A stretch of 64,000 nucleotides of DNA from Chloroflexus aggregans DSM 9485 (GTDB lineage: Bacteria > Chloroflexota > Chloroflexia > Chloroflexales > Chloroflexaceae), in contig NC_011831.1 in assembly GCF_000021945.1 (NCBI RefSeq), positions 4,620,932 through 4,684,931 of the forward strand, written 5' to 3'. Position numbers and translations under genes: made by a program. Of the stretch, positions 36,871-45,959 are shown piece by piece. The notes under the pieces were generated by a model. It was not told the origin of the DNA and did no database searches. It was given only the letters and a program-made list of their open reading frames with translations. Each line of letters opens with the position of its first letter. Within the stretch, counting starts at the first letter, position 1.

Positions 36871-37380
36871 TCACGCTACCCATACCCTTAGCGTTCTTGG
36901 TCTCCGCTGCGCCTGTGCGTAAGGGATGCAGACCCCCCTCACGCGGCCTATACCCTTAGCGTTCTTGGCCTCCGCTGCGCCTTTGCGTAATGCAGGATTG
37001 GCCCTTCTCACGCGACCCAAACCCTGAGCGTTCTTGGCTTCCGCTGCGCCTTTGCGTAATGCAGGATTGGCCCTTCTCACGCGACCCAAACCCTGAGCGT
37101 TCTTGGCTTCCGCTGCGCCTTTGCGTAATGCAGAATTGGCACTAGCCCCCTCACGCTGCCCATACTCTCAGCGTTCTTGGCCTCCGCTGCGCCTGTGCGT
37201 AAGGGATGCAGACCCCCCTCACGCTACCCATACCCTTAGCGTTCTTGGTCTCCTCTGCGCCTGTGCGTTCAGAATTGGCCCCTCTCACGCGGCCTATACC
37301 CTGAGCGTTCTTGGCCTCCGCTGCGCCTGTGCGTAATGCAGGATTGGCCCTCCCCCTCACGCTTTCCATACCCCAAACTC
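36871..37380. repeat. Tandem array of about 69 bp, eight units
   Basis: Unit starts (TCACGC) at 36871, 36939, 37008, 37077, 37151, 37219, 37285 and 37357. Each has TCACGC-(ACC)-CATACCC, then AGCGTTCTTGGCCTCCGCTG CGCC and a variable link ending in ATTGGCCC. The last unit coincides with the 3' end of the RAMP remnant at 37357-37443, and the intact RAMP gene end near 39600-39640 carries one matching copy, so the array seems derived from that gene end. Not CRISPR: no unique spacers. Confidence 0.88.
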
Positions 37381-37443
37381 CTGCATCGTAAAGCACTGTG
37401 CTGCGGCGACCACACTGCCGGGGCTAAAGCAGACACCGGTGAA
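37357..37443 (-). pseudogene. 3' remnant of a Cmr3/Cas5-like RAMP gene
   Basis: Read on the minus strand, these bases encode FTGVCFSPGSVV...CFTMQEFGVWKA and a stop, nearly identical to the last 29 residues of the intact RAMP gene at 39622-40455 (FTGVCFSPGSVV...CFTVKEFGVWEA). The homology stops sharply next to the end of the DUF4276 gene. A third RAMP copy was evidently lost or truncated by recombination here. Confidence 0.85.
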
Positions 37444-37480
37444 CGATTTTGGGAGAGAGAACCATTCGTGAGTACATCTG

Positions 37481-38161
37481 TTATCTTCCCTCCTGTTGTG
37501 TGCATAGTGATTCTAATCGGGTTAACCAATCGTGAAAATGCGGACATTTGTCTCGAATGGTTTCAATCCCGATTTTTTGGACTAGTAACGGACCGTGTAA
37601 ACGTTTTTGATAGCCGGGAAAATATTGCCGGATGCGGGCAGCAGGATGGGTGGTGTCGCCGTCGTTGATTTCTTCTGGTGGCAAACCGTTAATATCTCTC
37701 TGGAGATCGGCAAGCTTGGCTTTATACTGAGGCAAGACATCGGCAAGATGTTTCGGTCCGGTCAGAACGAGAGCTTCGAACTCGTGCAAGACAAGAAAGG
37801 GCAAAAATCGTCGGCTCCCAATGTCCATGGCAAATGCATCTTGCAATGCGAGTACCCTTTCGTAGAGTGTACCGGTTGGCAATGTCGATATTCCCGGAAA
37901 GTCATCTGGTAATCCGTAGTAATCAATCATTGTAGTCACTAATGCTACGTTAGGTGTATTTAGGAGATTACGAAGATCTTTTTTCACCTGCCCGTAGGAA
38001 ACAATACCTCCTTTAAACGTCTGGCCGGATTTGGTTCGTTTGGTCCGGGCTAGCGTAGGAATTACGGAGATGGAGCAGGTTGTGAATAGATGTGGCGCTA
38101 ACACGTCGCGCACGAAAGTCTCCTCGGTTTGCCCTTCCACATAAACAAGCACCTGCTTCAT
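37481..38161 (-). CDS. DUF4276 family (TOPRIM-like) protein
   Basis: 226 residues. The N-terminal VLVYVEGQTEETFVRDVLAPHL carries the acidic Glu of the TOPRIM-like fold, and TMIDYYGLPDDFPG and LHEFEALVL supply further acidic residues typical of DUF4276. It starts inside the stop codon of the AAA ATPase gene (ATGA), so the two are made together. Such ATPase plus TOPRIM-like pairs (OLD, PARIS AriA/AriB, AbiL-type) are antiviral systems in which the TOPRIM partner is the toxic nuclease; that role is inferred here. Confidence 0.78.
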   Translation of the reverse strand: MKQVLVYVEGQTEETFVRDVLAPHLFTTCSISVIPTLARTKRTKSGQTFKGGIVSYGQVKKDLRNLLNTPNVALVTTMIDYYGLPDDFPGISTLPTGTLYERVLALQDAFAMDIGSRRFLPFLVLHEFEALVLTGPKHLADVLPQYKAKLADLQRDINGLPPEEINDGDTTHPAARIRQYFPGYQKRLHGPLLVQKIGIETIRDKCPHFHDWLTRLESLCTQQEGR

Positions 38162-39270
38162 CGCGCCGGTCGTCCTCTCAGTAGATTCTTTTCCCACAGA
38201 TCGCCGAGTCCGTAATCTTCCAGCCAAGATGCCATCTGCTCTTTTTCCAGTCGGCTGAATAGTGTTTCCCCTTGGACACGATCTACGACCAAAATGTCGT
38301 CCGGTTCGAACTGATTAACGAGGGTAACTGACTGCGTGGCTAAGATAATCTGCGTATGCTCCGCCGCACTGCGCACCATGTCGGCCAAGATAGCGATAGC
38401 GTAAGGATGTAACCCTAGTTCCGGCTCATCGAGCACGATGGTAGCCGGAAACCGTTCGGGTGGCTGTAAAAAGAGCGTTGCCAGACAGATAAAACGCAGC
38501 GTGCCATCTGAAAAGACATGCGGGCCAAAGAGCGCATCGGAACCGCGCTCCTGCCACTCTAGACGAATTTTTGCCGGATTGAATGGTGACGGGCGCAGCA
38601 CGAAATCACCAAAAAAAGGCGCGACGAGACGGATAGTATCCACGATATTGCGATAATACGCTTCTTCAGTTTCACGCAAAACGTAGAGATACGCTGCCAG
38701 GTTAGACGCATCTGGTCTTAAAAAGAGGTTATCGTGGATGTCTCCGGTTTGTTTCATGCGAGCTGATGGACTGGTATCGTGAAAATGATACAGTTGCCAA
38801 GAGGCCAATGCGCGCAAAACATGATACGCAACCCGGTCACCATTTCGCTGCCAGTCTAGAAGTAACGTTTCATGATGTACCTGTGATGAACGCCGACTTT
38901 CATAAGGGTGATCATATTCGTTTCGGTCATGGAAGTAGACAACCTCTTCTTTAAAGACCAGTAGGTCATCATCGGTTGGGAGCAGCGTACATTCATAACC
39001 GTTTGCCAGATTATTGGGCCTGGAAAACCAAAGTTCAAGGCATATCTGCTCGGTTATTTTACGGCCATAGTGCAGAAGTTGATCGGCGCCGCCGGCCTGC
39101 GCTACGTAGACTTGCATACCCTGATTGACAACGCGGTTCATAAACTGGAACAGGCCAATGAAGTTGGATTTGCCTGCGCCATTGGCGCCAATGAGGACGT
39201 TGACCGGGCGCAGGTTGATTTCGGCTTCCCGAATGGATTTATAACCCTTTACGACAATGCGCTCTACCAT
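38158..39270 (-). CDS. AAA family ATPase (RecF/OLD-like), partner of DUF4276
   Basis: 370 residues with an SMC/ABC-type ATPase core: Walker A in IGANGAGKSNF, signature-like FSDGTLRFICLATL, Walker B VLDEPELGLHP and the switch region LATQSV. The insertion between the halves is helical. It matches the AAA_21/AAA_15 group that accompanies TOPRIM-like proteins in abortive defence. Its gene is followed, with a 4-base overlap, by the DUF4276 gene, and lies downstream of operon 2 in the same direction after a 350-bp gap. Confidence 0.85.
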   Translation of the reverse strand: MVERIVVKGYKSIREAEINLRPVNVLIGANGAGKSNFIGLFQFMNRVVNQGMQVYVAQAGGADQLLHYGRKITEQICLELWFSRPNNLANGYECTLLPTDDDLLVFKEEVVYFHDRNEYDHPYESRRSSQVHHETLLLDWQRNGDRVAYHVLRALASWQLYHFHDTSPSARMKQTGDIHDNLFLRPDASNLAAYLYVLRETEEAYYRNIVDTIRLVAPFFGDFVLRPSPFNPAKIRLEWQERGSDALFGPHVFSDGTLRFICLATLFLQPPERFPATIVLDEPELGLHPYAIAILADMVRSAAEHTQIILATQSVTLVNQFEPDDILVVDRVQGETLFSRLEKEQMASWLEDYGLGDLWEKNLLRGRPAR

Positions 39271-39313
39271 GGCTTTACTCCTTCAACGCCTGCAAACCGG
39301 TCTTGGTACGGTG

Positions 39314-39442
39314 TTATTCTTCCTCCGTCGCATCCTGCCGCCGCGCCAAGGTACGGTCGGCGTCGGCTATGCCAATGTTGGCGTTTGTGGTAATCAGCGG
39401 ACCCTCGTAACGGGTGCGTTGGGTACGTTCTCCTGATTGCAT
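39314..39442 (-). CDS. Possible small ORF upstream of the ATPase gene
   Basis: A 42-codon frame, MQSGERTQRTRYEG... ending in ATEEE, lies 43 bp before the ATPase start on the same strand. Composition is protein-like (charged, no stretch of rare residues) but the ribosome binding site is weak. It could be a leader peptide, a tiny partner protein or a remnant. The rest of 39271-39621 shows no gene. Confidence 0.3.
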   Translation of the reverse strand: MQSGERTQRTRYEGPLITTNANIGIADADRTLARRQDATEEE

Positions 39443-39621
39443 GTGTATATCCCGTTATGTGTGGGTATTCTCATGTTCATTGCAACCAGATTGAAGATGA
39501 CTATGGTTTTGATGAATGAATCGTTGCCAACAGTGGCTTGCGTGGAGAACGTTGGTCATGACAAAACACAAGCTTCCCCTGGCAAAGATATGATACCGTA
39601 TTCAGAACTGGCCCTCCCCTC

Positions 39622-40455
39622 TCACGCTTCCCACACCCCAAACTCTTTTACCGTAAAGCACCGTTCTTCGGCGACCACGCTGCCGGGGCTAAAGCAGACA
39701 CCGGTGAACGCGATGTGCTGACCGGCGCCACCATTAGATCCCCATTCGCGCCCGACCAACGGTTCGAGGTTGCCGTTCAGCGATAGGTTTGCGGCGCGGG
39801 TATGAGCCAATAAGCGCCCACCCGCAGGCACGCGGATTTTGGGACGATCGCCGTTTACGTCGTAGGTGATTGAGTTATCGAAGAGATACTTGTCATTGAT
39901 AGGCCAAACCTTCGATGCCATGCTGCCCCATCCATACCCGCGCTCGCCGCCGATGTGCAGGCGTTTGAGCGCCGATTGCCAAGCCAGCGTACAGTCTGTT
40001 TTGGCAAAGATGTAGCCCTGCAAGTAGACCGGCTGACCGGTATCCAGCGTGTGAGGTGAGATGTATTCGACTTCGTGCAGCATGCCCTCGGCGGCTGCAT
40101 GCTGCGGGTAGGCTAAGGCAGTGCTTTGATAGCTACTGAGAAAGCGACGGCGGAACAGCGTTTCGTTCTCCCAGGGCCATACGACCTGATAGTCATTGCC
40201 CGATTTCAGCGCCGGGTAGAAATAGGTGAACGCAAGCTGTTGATGCACCTGATCGCCGGTCTGCTGATAGGCATGAGAGTTGGTGGCCGGGGCATCCTGC
40301 GGTATGGCATCGCGGGTCAGGCGCATGGTCAGCGCGCCCCACAGCGCCCGGCCGGTGACGTAGGGGCGGGTGCGCTGGACGTTGCCCACTTTGCGGTAGC
40401 CGATGTGCAACGGTGAACGGAGGCGCAAGATCACGTGATAGACCTGCCAGGTCAT
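39622..40455 (-). CDS. Cmr3/Cas5-like RAMP protein, operon 2
   Basis: 277 residues. N-terminal LRLRSPLHIGYRKVGNVQRTRPYVTGRALWGAL and the glycine loop LHIGGERGYGWG are RAMP hallmarks. Paralogue of the operon 1 gene at 26367, without its repeat insert. I use the ATG at 40455, which has GGGAGG upstream, rather than the GTG two codons earlier. Its last codons and the bases after them are the source copy of the array at 36871-37380. Confidence 0.75.
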   Translation of the reverse strand: MTWQVYHVILRLRSPLHIGYRKVGNVQRTRPYVTGRALWGALTMRLTRDAIPQDAPATNSHAYQQTGDQVHQQLAFTYFYPALKSGNDYQVVWPWENETLFRRRFLSSYQSTALAYPQHAAAEGMLHEVEYISPHTLDTGQPVYLQGYIFAKTDCTLAWQSALKRLHIGGERGYGWGSMASKVWPINDKYLFDNSITYDVNGDRPKIRVPAGGRLLAHTRAANLSLNGNLEPLVGREWGSNGGAGQHIAFTGVCFSPGSVVAEERCFTVKEFGVWEA

Positions 40456-40465
40456 TGCCACCTCC

Positions 40466-40855
40466 CTATTCTCGTGCTTTAGCGCCGTAGCGGGCGTAGA
40501 TCAGCATCTGTTCGAGCGTCTCTTTGGCGAGCAGCAGGCGCTCCAGATCGGTCGTGACTTTTTCGCTCACGTGAGCCAACACCGCTTCAGGACGGTTATT
40601 GGCAGGTTTACCCCATCCAAAGCCTAGCTCGTTGAGCACGTTGAGCATCTCTTCTACCACCACGCTGCCGTTCTCTTTCTCGCGCGCCAACAGGTAGAGG
40701 AAGCAGGCATAGACGCCGTTTTCTTGCAGGACGCCCAGTGCTTTGGTGATGGTGTTGTCAACATCGCCGGCTTTTTTATCCTGCGTGTGCTTGATGATGT
40801 TCTGCGCGTACTTCGCCGCCAGCCAATCCAGGTTGCGTTGGGTGCTATTGCTCAT
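40466..40855 (-). CDS. Cmr5-like small subunit, operon 2
   Basis: 129 residues, helical, with LGVLQENGVYACFLYLLAREKENG and a C-terminal helix ending MLIYARYGAKARE, matching the operon 1 protein (LLRTALSYARYHLKAKG). GAGGAG lies seven bases before the ATG. The inferred role is the Cas11-type inner-filament subunit of a type III complex. Confidence 0.72.
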   Translation of the reverse strand: MSNSTQRNLDWLAAKYAQNIIKHTQDKKAGDVDNTITKALGVLQENGVYACFLYLLAREKENGSVVVEEMLNVLNELGFGWGKPANNRPEAVLAHVSEKVTTDLERLLLAKETLEQMLIYARYGAKARE

Positions 40856-40877
40856 TGCTTCGCTCCTCGCCGTATTT

Positions 40878-41837
40878 TTACTTCAGCGGTTCACCGACGA
40901 TAGCCAGCCGGCCAAACCCGCGTGTGCCCATGCCGCCCACGCCCAGCCATTCGATCATGCGCAAACCGGCTTTGACCACGTCGAGCGGGCAGTTCCATGG
41001 GTCGCCGGGCAACGGGTTGTTCTTGTCAGTCTTTCCTTGACCACATTTGTCTTTGGGAAACGCTTCTCGATAATCATCCAGCACCACCTCTGTCGTCAGG
41101 AAGGTCGCGCGCGGCAGCGCTTCGTAGGTGAAGAGCGCCCCCTCCTCCGCTGCGCCGCGTCCCGGATCAATTGCCACCGACGTGCGCACTTCGAGGTTGC
41201 TGTTGACCACGTGGCTGAAGAGGGATTCGCTCACCAGCACAATGCGGTTGGCCACGGCCTGCCAGCGTTGTTCATTCTGCCATACGTTTGGTGCAGTCAC
41301 CTCTGCTTTGCCGGCCACATTGACCATCAACCAACCGAGGTTCAGGACATCTTTCCGATCCCAGGTAAGCAAGGCCGTGCCGGTCTGCGGTTCGGTAGCA
41401 AGAGCGGCGCCGTTGTGCTTCACGGTAAAACCGGCCTCGCACAGCCGTCCGAGCGTCGTCACCCACACCGGCCCGGTCATCGAATAGACCGGGAAGAGCA
41501 GCACGTGGGCGTCAAAGATATTGACGACGCCGGAGTAGGCTGTCACGTTGTTGCCATTGCCCGTCTTCTTGATGTAGCCGAAGGTGTAGCAGACCGGATT
41601 CTGGTCGGGATTCTCCACCTTGTCCTGGCTTTGCCCGGCGGCTTCGGGTGTCTCGTAGAGTTGGGCCGCATACGAACGGGCCGCGCCGTGCAGGCTGGTA
41701 CCGGGGATTTTGGGCACGCGGGTGCCCGGTTCGCGCACGATGCTGTTGTCCACCCGACCGAGCCGGTACCCGCCGGTGCCGATGTGAACCGGATCAATCG
41801 TCATCAACAGATATCGTTGTCGTTGGTAGGTTGCCAT
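40878..41837 (-). CDS. Cmr4-like RAMP (Cas7 backbone), operon 2
   Basis: 319 residues with the full Cmr4 set: DPVHIGTGGYRLGRVDNSIVREP, RVPKIPGTSLHGAARSY, NSNLEVRTSVAIDPGRGAAEEGALFTYEALPRAT and LGVGGMGTRGFGRL. The loop where the operon 1 copy has 110 repeat residues is here a normal stretch of about 30. The Asp in GRVD is the candidate target-RNA cleavage residue. GAGGAG precedes the ATG, ten bases after the Csx11 stop. Confidence 0.88.
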   Translation of the reverse strand: MATYQRQRYLLMTIDPVHIGTGGYRLGRVDNSIVREPGTRVPKIPGTSLHGAARSYAAQLYETPEAAGQSQDKVENPDQNPVCYTFGYIKKTGNGNNVTAYSGVVNIFDAHVLLFPVYSMTGPVWVTTLGRLCEAGFTVKHNGAALATEPQTGTALLTWDRKDVLNLGWLMVNVAGKAEVTAPNVWQNEQRWQAVANRIVLVSESLFSHVVNSNLEVRTSVAIDPGRGAAEEGALFTYEALPRATFLTTEVVLDDYREAFPKDKCGQGKTDKNNPLPGDPWNCPLDVVKAGLRMIEWLGVGGMGTRGFGRLAIVGEPLK

Positions 41838-41847
41838 CTGGGTCTCC

Positions 41848-44643
41848 TCACTCTTTCAAGATTTCCATATGCAGTTCGGCTAAGTCTGCCAGCTCGCCGC
41901 GCACACCGGCCTGGATGAGCTTGTCGCGCCATTCGGCGGGAATGGTGTTCCAGTCCTGCCCCTTCGGCCATGCTGCTCCGGCCAATGTGTCGGCGACGAA
42001 TTGCTTGAATACCTGGTCGGTGGTGGGCTGACCGTTGTCGTCTGGGCCATACCACGCCTCGCGGGTAGCTTCGATAGTACGGATCACCTGATGCCGCTGG
42101 GTTTTGGTCAGGCGCATCATGTAGCACCAGAGTTCCTCCAAGCGATCCAGGTCTTCAAGGTAGAAGGGGCGGGTACGGCGCGGACGGCGACCGTGCTCGT
42201 CGTAGTAGATCTCGAAGCGGCGGGCTGTGGTGTCGAGGAATTCGAAGTCGAAGGTAGAACTCCACCGATAGATCGTTTCACCAATGCGTAAATCGCCGGC
42301 ATGAACAATCCATTCGTCAACCTTTTTCCCATTACTCTGCGGCATCAATACTTTGACTGCGCGCCGATTCGAGGCATCGGCTTTGCTGTCGTCACCGTTT
42401 GTTTCCAGGAAGAAATAGGGATACCAGAGATCATCGGTTGTTCCATCTCCCATTTTCAGCGGAATCTGCCATTGGACGGAGTAACCGCTGCGTTCGAGTT
42501 GCAGTACCACATGCGAAGGTTGCCGATCCACCCATTTGATCTGCCATTGTTGCAGCAGTGGTTCCCGATCAAGCATGGCTCGGCCAGCTTCCAATACGGC
42601 GCGGATGGGGGTGCGGCGGGCGGCAAATACACAACCCAGATGCAGCGGCAGCCGGTCGCGTACTTTACCCATCTCGCACTCGTACTTTGCCTTGATCTGC
42701 TTCAGTACCTCAAGCGACTTATCGGCCGGGACCAGCATCAGAAACGAGCGCGGCTCGGCGAGAATAGGGATGGCGGTGGCATAAGCGTTTTGCTGGTAAT
42801 CGATTTGATTGATTTTTATCCCGCTAACTAGATTAGCGCGCCCTTGGCTTGGGGAGGCGTCCGGGTTGCGCAGAATGGGCTGACGGGCATGTTTGACGAA
42901 CTGCTCGCACAAGTACTCTTCGACAAAAATGGCTGCCGCGGCGGGGCTGGTGTAAATACCACTTTCCGCACCCAACTGACGGGCGATGTAGCACAGATTG
43001 TCTGCGGTGAGCAGGTAACCCTTCTCGCCATTTTGCGGCGGCACCCACACCACGCTGAGGTCGGTCGGTCCGACCACAAGGTCGTAGACGTGAAACGGAC
43101 CTAAATTCGGTTGTTGATCAAGGTACATTTTTAGCCGGCGCCGGTCATCGCTCAATGCCTGCAACGTTGCGTCCTGCACTTCGTGCCAAAAGGCGCGCGT
43201 TGTCTCCCAAATGCGGCGTAGGCGGCTGAACGAAGGTGTCTTGCTCGTGACCGGTTTGTTGTTTGTATTCTGCGGGTCATGAGGCGCGATCAACAAAAGG
43301 GATTGCAGGAGACTACCATCCAGCCAATGAGTCAGGTCAAATTGCCCGACGATCAGCGCAAAACGTCCGTTCGTATCGGCCACTTCATCGATCCAGATAG
43401 TGCGGTCGGTTTCTGAAGTCGCCCACTGTTTCGAGCGGTCTGCCCGCCGCGCTTCGCAAATGTCGCATACGTTGCGCTCGGTGGCTTTGCCGCTTGGCCC
43501 CTGTGGACGCAGGCCGCAGACGGTGCAGATGTCTGTTGCCTCTTTGTTATCCCAATACTGCCCGATGTCTGCTGCGTTTGCCGGTGAGACGATCATTTGA
43601 TTGAGAAGGCTGCTGATGTCCGGTAACTCATCGTTAGAGGAGCGCGGCCAGTTTGGGTCTTGCCCCCACCAGGGACGCTGCTCCAACTCAAGGTGCGGTG
43701 TTAGTTCCCCGCCCAATTGAAGACGTGAATTGCTTTTTACTGTACCCTGGGCAAATGCTTGCTCGATAATCTTCCGAAGACTCTGTCCACTGCTATCGGT
43801 TATTGCTAACAGGTCAGACACATCAGGGACAACGAAGACACTGCCGTTTTCATCTCGATACACTTCACTCCCAACAGGGTAGGTCACTTCGAGCACATCC
43901 CGCACCCTGTTCAGACAATCGGTGAGCAACTCTTGTTTGGCCAACAGATCGGGAATGCGATCAACATTGAGCAGGTAGTCAAAGCCGTTGACGCGAACAC
44001 TTAGCAATCGCCAGCGCAGGTCGTTACATGCCGGGATACTTCCCGTCAACAAAGCGCCGGCCAGCGCTGCCTTGTACAGCGCACCCACCAACAAGCCCCA
44101 GCTCCATAGGTCTACCTCGTTGATCGGACGACGGGTGTCGGCGCCCACCTGAGTAAACAATTTATCCAATGCTGACAGCAGGTTTTGCCGTTCAGTTTGA
44201 GAGTAATTTGCCAGTGAAGCCCAAGGCAATGCCCACATCTGGGCGGTCAAGTTATTCGGAATGGCGCTTTCAAGCCCAAACGGCGAACTAATCTGCATAC
44301 CGGGATAGGCTTGTTTTCCGCCGACCGGTTCTTGCTTGTCGAAGTGAGCCGTGTTGTGACAGCGGGAGAGATATTGACCTAAGAGATCGTTTTTCCAAGT
44401 ACTGTCATCGAGCAGATTTGTCACCGTCCGAGCGCCTGCTTGAACAGGCAGATGTAGGTTTACACCGGTCAACTGACTGTAACGGTTGGCAAGTGCATTG
44501 CGAGGCAGAGCAGAACCTTGGGGGTTACTGGCTTGCACCTTGAGCTGCTCGTCCGAACACTTGCGGTAATCGTGCAACCAGCCGATGGCTTCGGCCAACA
44601 GCAGCATCTCACGATGTTGTGCCAACACATCAAGCTGATTCAC
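41848..44643 (-). CDS. csx11: Csx11 (Cas10-like large subunit), operon 2
   Basis: 931 residues. It begins with AEAIGWLHDYRK, in which His24-Asp25 could be the core of an HD nuclease domain (the operon 1 copy has lost this Asp). A zinc ribbon CTVCGLRP...CDICEARR precedes the palm-like block DEVADTNGRFALIVGQFDLTHWLDGS; no GGDD is present. A cyclase-dead Cas10 defines type III-C. The start is a GTG that overlaps the Cmr6-like stop (GTGA), with GGAGGGAGG upstream. Subtype is my inference from family traits. Confidence 0.78.
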   Translation of the reverse strand: MNQLDVLAQHREMLLLAEAIGWLHDYRKCSDEQLKVQASNPQGSALPRNALANRYSQLTGVNLHLPVQAGARTVTNLLDDSTWKNDLLGQYLSRCHNTAHFDKQEPVGGKQAYPGMQISSPFGLESAIPNNLTAQMWALPWASLANYSQTERQNLLSALDKLFTQVGADTRRPINEVDLWSWGLLVGALYKAALAGALLTGSIPACNDLRWRLLSVRVNGFDYLLNVDRIPDLLAKQELLTDCLNRVRDVLEVTYPVGSEVYRDENGSVFVVPDVSDLLAITDSSGQSLRKIIEQAFAQGTVKSNSRLQLGGELTPHLELEQRPWWGQDPNWPRSSNDELPDISSLLNQMIVSPANAADIGQYWDNKEATDICTVCGLRPQGPSGKATERNVCDICEARRADRSKQWATSETDRTIWIDEVADTNGRFALIVGQFDLTHWLDGSLLQSLLLIAPHDPQNTNNKPVTSKTPSFSRLRRIWETTRAFWHEVQDATLQALSDDRRRLKMYLDQQPNLGPFHVYDLVVGPTDLSVVWVPPQNGEKGYLLTADNLCYIARQLGAESGIYTSPAAAAIFVEEYLCEQFVKHARQPILRNPDASPSQGRANLVSGIKINQIDYQQNAYATAIPILAEPRSFLMLVPADKSLEVLKQIKAKYECEMGKVRDRLPLHLGCVFAARRTPIRAVLEAGRAMLDREPLLQQWQIKWVDRQPSHVVLQLERSGYSVQWQIPLKMGDGTTDDLWYPYFFLETNGDDSKADASNRRAVKVLMPQSNGKKVDEWIVHAGDLRIGETIYRWSSTFDFEFLDTTARRFEIYYDEHGRRPRRTRPFYLEDLDRLEELWCYMMRLTKTQRHQVIRTIEATREAWYGPDDNGQPTTDQVFKQFVADTLAGAAWPKGQDWNTIPAEWRDKLIQAGVRGELADLAELHMEILKE

Positions 44644-45959
44644 GACGCACCTCCCTCCTTTAACTGGCTCGCCACGCGCTGCGCCACATCACCGAGTTCG
44701 CTCAGGGTCCGAAACGTGAAGGTGGTGACCGGCGAAGGTTCCGGTGGGGCTGGCTCAGGCGCCGGAGTAGGCGTCTGCTGGGCTTGCGTTTGCCCTCCCT
44801 GCTCCCACCACTTTTTTGCTTTGTCGTACAATTGTTTATCCGACTTGCCGTACTTTCGTCCTTGACTCTCGATGAAGCGCTGGTACTCCGCTTCGGATTT
44901 CAAAGTGCCATCTTCACGGCGCAGGTCGGGGTGGAGCCGGGTCGGTGATTCGAGGTAGCGGGCCAGTTCAGATGGCTGTGGCGCTGACGGAGCAACAGTC
45001 GGCGTCGTCTCTCCGGCCAGTTTGGCATGAATGACAAGTTTACCCTCGCCGGCCAATTGTTCTTCGACGGTACCAAACCCGCTGCTGGTCTTGGCGCCAA
45101 AGCCGTAGACGGTGAGCATCGCACGCACACCCTCGGCCACGGCGTGCAGATCGTCCGCTATCTCGGCGCGTCTATCGTCATCAGATTGTCCGAATGGACC
45201 AAACGGCACGTAGAGCACGAAGAGATCGCCTTGCGCGCCCTGCGGCACGCATTCCAGCAAGATTGGCCCCCGCGCCCCGACGCCGGTCGTGCGGTCGTGG
45301 GGATTGATCACCTCCAGGCTAACCTTGTCGAAGAAGGTTGGGAAAAAGGTGAGGCGGCCGGCAACAAAGTCGCTTTCGGCTGCTCTGACATTACCGAACA
45401 ATCGTACCATTTGCGTATCCTTGGCTTCATCATCGAGCGTGGTGTACCCACGCAGTTGCCGCATAGCGGAACGCAGCGCGCCTTTCCAGCTTGATGCAGC
45501 GACGTAGGGTACCTTGAAAACCCGCTCTTTTTTAAGCGGATTGTCGAGCAGGTGAAACATCTGGTCGTCGCGGCTGAGGTACGGTTGGCGGAGGGTGAAG
45601 GAGACGTGGAGCGCCCATGAGCCGGGTGGGGCATACGTGAGATCGGGCAATACCGGTTCCAGCCCTAAACGCTGCATCCAGGCGCGCCGTTGCTGGAAAA
45701 ACGCCTGCGCTCGTTGCTCAACCCAGAGGCGGTAGCCGCCATTCTGATCGCGTGTGCCGCTGCGCGCCCGCTCAAGGTACGGGGTTATCATCGCCTGCGC
45801 CAGAATGTCAAACCGGGCGACCGGGTCCTCAAGCAGCGCCAGATCGGGCCAGCCGGGCGGTAAGCGGTTGGTCTCGCCGGCCAACCACGGCACGGCCAGG
45901 GATTGCACCGTCATGGCAACGAGCGGAAAAAGGAAGCGGGCATAGAAGTCGTGAGTCAT
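44640..45959 (-). CDS. Cmr6-like RAMP protein, operon 2
   Basis: 439 residues. After a 150-residue N-terminal region absent from the operon 1 copy come the shared RAMP blocks: RDDQMFHLLDNPLKKERVFKVPYVAASSWKGALR, FVAGRLTFFPTFFDKVSLEVINPHDRTTGVG and TVYGFGAKTSSGFGTVE. The C-terminus adds a Pro/Glu-rich stretch (TPTPAPEPAPPEPSP). The ATG at 45959 overlaps the stop of the TOPRIM-like gene (ATGA), so this core subunit is translationally coupled to the accessory pair. Confidence 0.75.
   Translation of the reverse strand: MTHDFYARFLFPLVAMTVQSLAVPWLAGETNRLPPGWPDLALLEDPVARFDILAQAMITPYLERARSGTRDQNGGYRLWVEQRAQAFFQQRRAWMQRLGLEPVLPDLTYAPPGSWALHVSFTLRQPYLSRDDQMFHLLDNPLKKERVFKVPYVAASSWKGALRSAMRQLRGYTTLDDEAKDTQMVRLFGNVRAAESDFVAGRLTFFPTFFDKVSLEVINPHDRTTGVGARGPILLECVPQGAQGDLFVLYVPFGPFGQSDDDRRAEIADDLHAVAEGVRAMLTVYGFGAKTSSGFGTVEEQLAGEGKLVIHAKLAGETTPTVAPSAPQPSELARYLESPTRLHPDLRREDGTLKSEAEYQRFIESQGRKYGKSDKQLYDKAKKWWEQGGQTQAQQTPTPAPEPAPPEPSPVTTFTFRTLSELGDVAQRVASQLKEGGAS

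Noticed and set aside
36871..37380. CRISPR array candidate
   Set aside because: Units of about 69 bases are similar along their full length, with no unique spacers; the array is tied to the end of a RAMP gene.
40743..41918. 391-codon open frame on the plus strand
   Set aside because: Antisense shadow of the Cmr4-like and Csx11 genes of operon 2, kept open by codon bias.
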